Positions 13,349 to 13,957 of a stretch of DNA of 13,957 bases are shown here, in pieces. How positions within the stretch are numbered: position 1 is the first letter of the stretch; each line of letters opens with the position of its first letter. The notes beneath the pieces were generated by a model. The model did no database searches and was not told the DNA's origin. It worked only from the letters and a program-made list of their open reading frames with translations. A program made the translations under genes and the position numbers. Origin of the DNA: DASPXK01 sp035637315 (GTDB lineage Bacteria > Chloroflexota > UBA6077 > JACCZL01); the NCBI GenBank assembly GCA_035637315.1, contig DASPXK010000068.1, positions 1 to 13,957 of the forward strand. The letters run 5' to 3'.

Positions 13349-13355
13349 AGGAGGG
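13349..13355 (+). promoter_or_regulatory. Ribosome-binding site of the Uma2 gene
   Basis: AGGAGGG with a 7-base gap to the ATG at 13363 is a near-perfect Shine-Dalgarno sequence and fixes the start. Confidence 0.75.
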
Positions 13356-13362
13356 CGTAGCC

Positions 13363-13914
13363 ATGGCAGTTCGCGGCAGCGTCCGCTTCAAAGCCGACGA
13401 CATCTGGGAAGCGCCCGAGGACGGGAACCGCTACGAAGTCATCGACGGGGAGCTGCTCGTGACACCTGCACCGTCCTGGGGCCATCAGGTTGCATCGGCG
13501 GGCCTGTTCCTCCGTCTCGGGACGTACGTTCGTCGACGCCGTCTCGGCCAGGTCGTCTCGGCTCCGACCGGCGTCGCGCTCGACGAGGAGACGGCGGTGC
13601 AGCCGGATCTCGTCTACGTCTCGCGCGAGCGGGCCGGGATCATCTCCGAGCGGGGCCTCGAGGGAGCGCCGAACCTGGTAGTCGAGGTCCTCTCGCCCAG
13701 CACGCAAGCCCGAGACCGGGGCATCAAGATGCGGCGCTACGCCGCCGCGGGCATCCCGCACTACTGGCTGGTCGACCCAAGCGCACGGACCCTTGAGCCA
13801 TATCGCCTCGGCGAGCGAGGCTACGAGTCCGGCGGCGTCTACGGCGCCGGCACCACTTTTCGTCCAGAGCTGTTCCCAGGCCTGGAGATCCCGATCGACG
13901 AGTTGTGGAGCTGA
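13363..13914 (+). CDS. Uma2 family (DUF820) PD-(D/E)XK nuclease-like protein
   Basis: The 183-residue product has the usual length and order of the Uma2 family, a restriction-endonuclease-like fold common in many copies in cyanobacteria and Chloroflexota. The N-terminal YEVIDGELLVTPAPS block (residues 24-38) is followed by the putative catalytic residues: Asp82 in VQPDLVYV, Glu108 in LVVEVLSPST, and Lys122 in RDRGIKMRRYAAAGIPHYWLVDP. All the expected acidic and lysine positions are kept, so the fold and metal site look intact. The biological role of the family is not established. It stands alone, 71 bases after the lipoprotein gene, with a strong ribosome-binding site and a TATAAT close upstream. 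Its stop codon forms half of a palindrome shared with an opposing reading frame. Confidence 0.93.
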   Translation: MAVRGSVRFKADDIWEAPEDGNRYEVIDGELLVTPAPSWGHQVASAGLFLRLGTYVRRRRLGQVVSAPTGVALDEETAVQPDLVYVSRERAGIISERGLEGAPNLVVEVLSPSTQARDRGIKMRRYAAAGIPHYWLVDPSARTLEPYRLGERGYESGGVYGAGTTFRPELFPGLEIPIDELWS

Positions 13915-13920
13915 CGTCAG
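13911..13920. repeat. CTGACGTCAG palindrome holding two opposing stop codons
   Basis: This perfect 10-base palindrome contains the TGA of the Uma2 gene (13912-13914) on the plus strand and a TGA (13919-13917) ending an open frame on the minus strand, two bases apart. Confidence 0.6.
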
Positions 13921-13957
13921 GCGATCGGGAGGCTGGGGAAAGCGTCGAGATCGAGCT
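13917..13957 (-). CDS. Possible 3' end of a convergent gene, partial
   Basis: On the minus strand one frame is open from the window edge to a TGA at 13919-13917 and ends in LDLDAFPSLPIA. An 'LDLD-hydrophobic' C-terminus is common at the end of Uma2-family and other small proteins, so a second, convergent Uma2-like gene is possible. Only 12 residues are visible, too few for assignment, and chance is a real alternative. Confidence 0.3.
   Translation of the reverse strand, partial: LDLDAFPSLPIA

Noticed and set aside
1..13957. tRNA, rRNA, CRISPR array, insertion sequence or phage genes
   Set aside because: Reading the window gave no cloverleaf-like sequence, no regularly spaced repeats and no transposase or phage protein; no genome search could be run.

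Overview
The window is ordinary-looking, gene-dense, high-GC bacterial chromosome with strongly G/C-ending codons. The best guess for the source is a member of Chloroflexota (Thermomicrobia-like or an uncultured relative). The hints are GT39 membrane proteins with a beta-rich tail ending in a 'GEYVLTVGVYD' style strand, a substrate-binding lipoprotein with an Ala-Ala-Ser-Pro linker, a stand-alone FecR-domain protein and Uma2 proteins. This placement is inference from protein style, not a computed result.

Layout. A Doc/Fic-family protein (60-479, +) lies next to what may be the tail of an upstream partner (1-51). Convergent to it are two tandem glycosyltransferase-39 membrane proteins (498-2459 and 2459-4420, both -) that overlap by one base and look like a duplication. 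A divergent regulatory region (about 4421-4650) carries a near-consensus promoter for an exported FecR-domain protein (4651-5844, +). After a 291-base gap with a TATAAT box and a strong leader hairpin comes the ATP-dependent protease Lon (6136-8493, +). A TPR protein with an acidic tail (8525-9352, -) runs convergent to lon and divergent from leuC-leuD (9679-11094 and 11103-11711, +), the two subunits of isopropylmalate isomerase. The 326-base region between them holds overlapping divergent -10 boxes and a folded leader. Next come a branched-chain-amino-acid-type substrate-binding lipoprotein (11885-13291, +), a Uma2-family nuclease-like protein (13363-13914, +), and possibly the end of a convergent gene at the right edge.

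How the genes work together. LeuC and LeuD form one enzyme of leucine synthesis, and the adjacent LivK-like lipoprotein may bind leucine or a related compound, although no permease or ATPase genes accompany it here. The two GT39 proteins probably act together at the membrane in lipid-linked sugar transfer. Lon, the TPR protein, FecR, Doc and Uma2 look like independent units.

I do not see a clear new multi-gene system, and no tRNA, rRNA, CRISPR array or insertion sequence. The points most worth a second look are the Doc protein lacking the Fic histidine, the hairpin starting at the predicted lon transcription start, the leuC leader (structure plus a Leu-containing mini-ORF), the mutually exclusive hairpins at the leuD stop, the cysteine cluster in the FecR protein, and the palindrome holding two opposing stop codons at the right edge.
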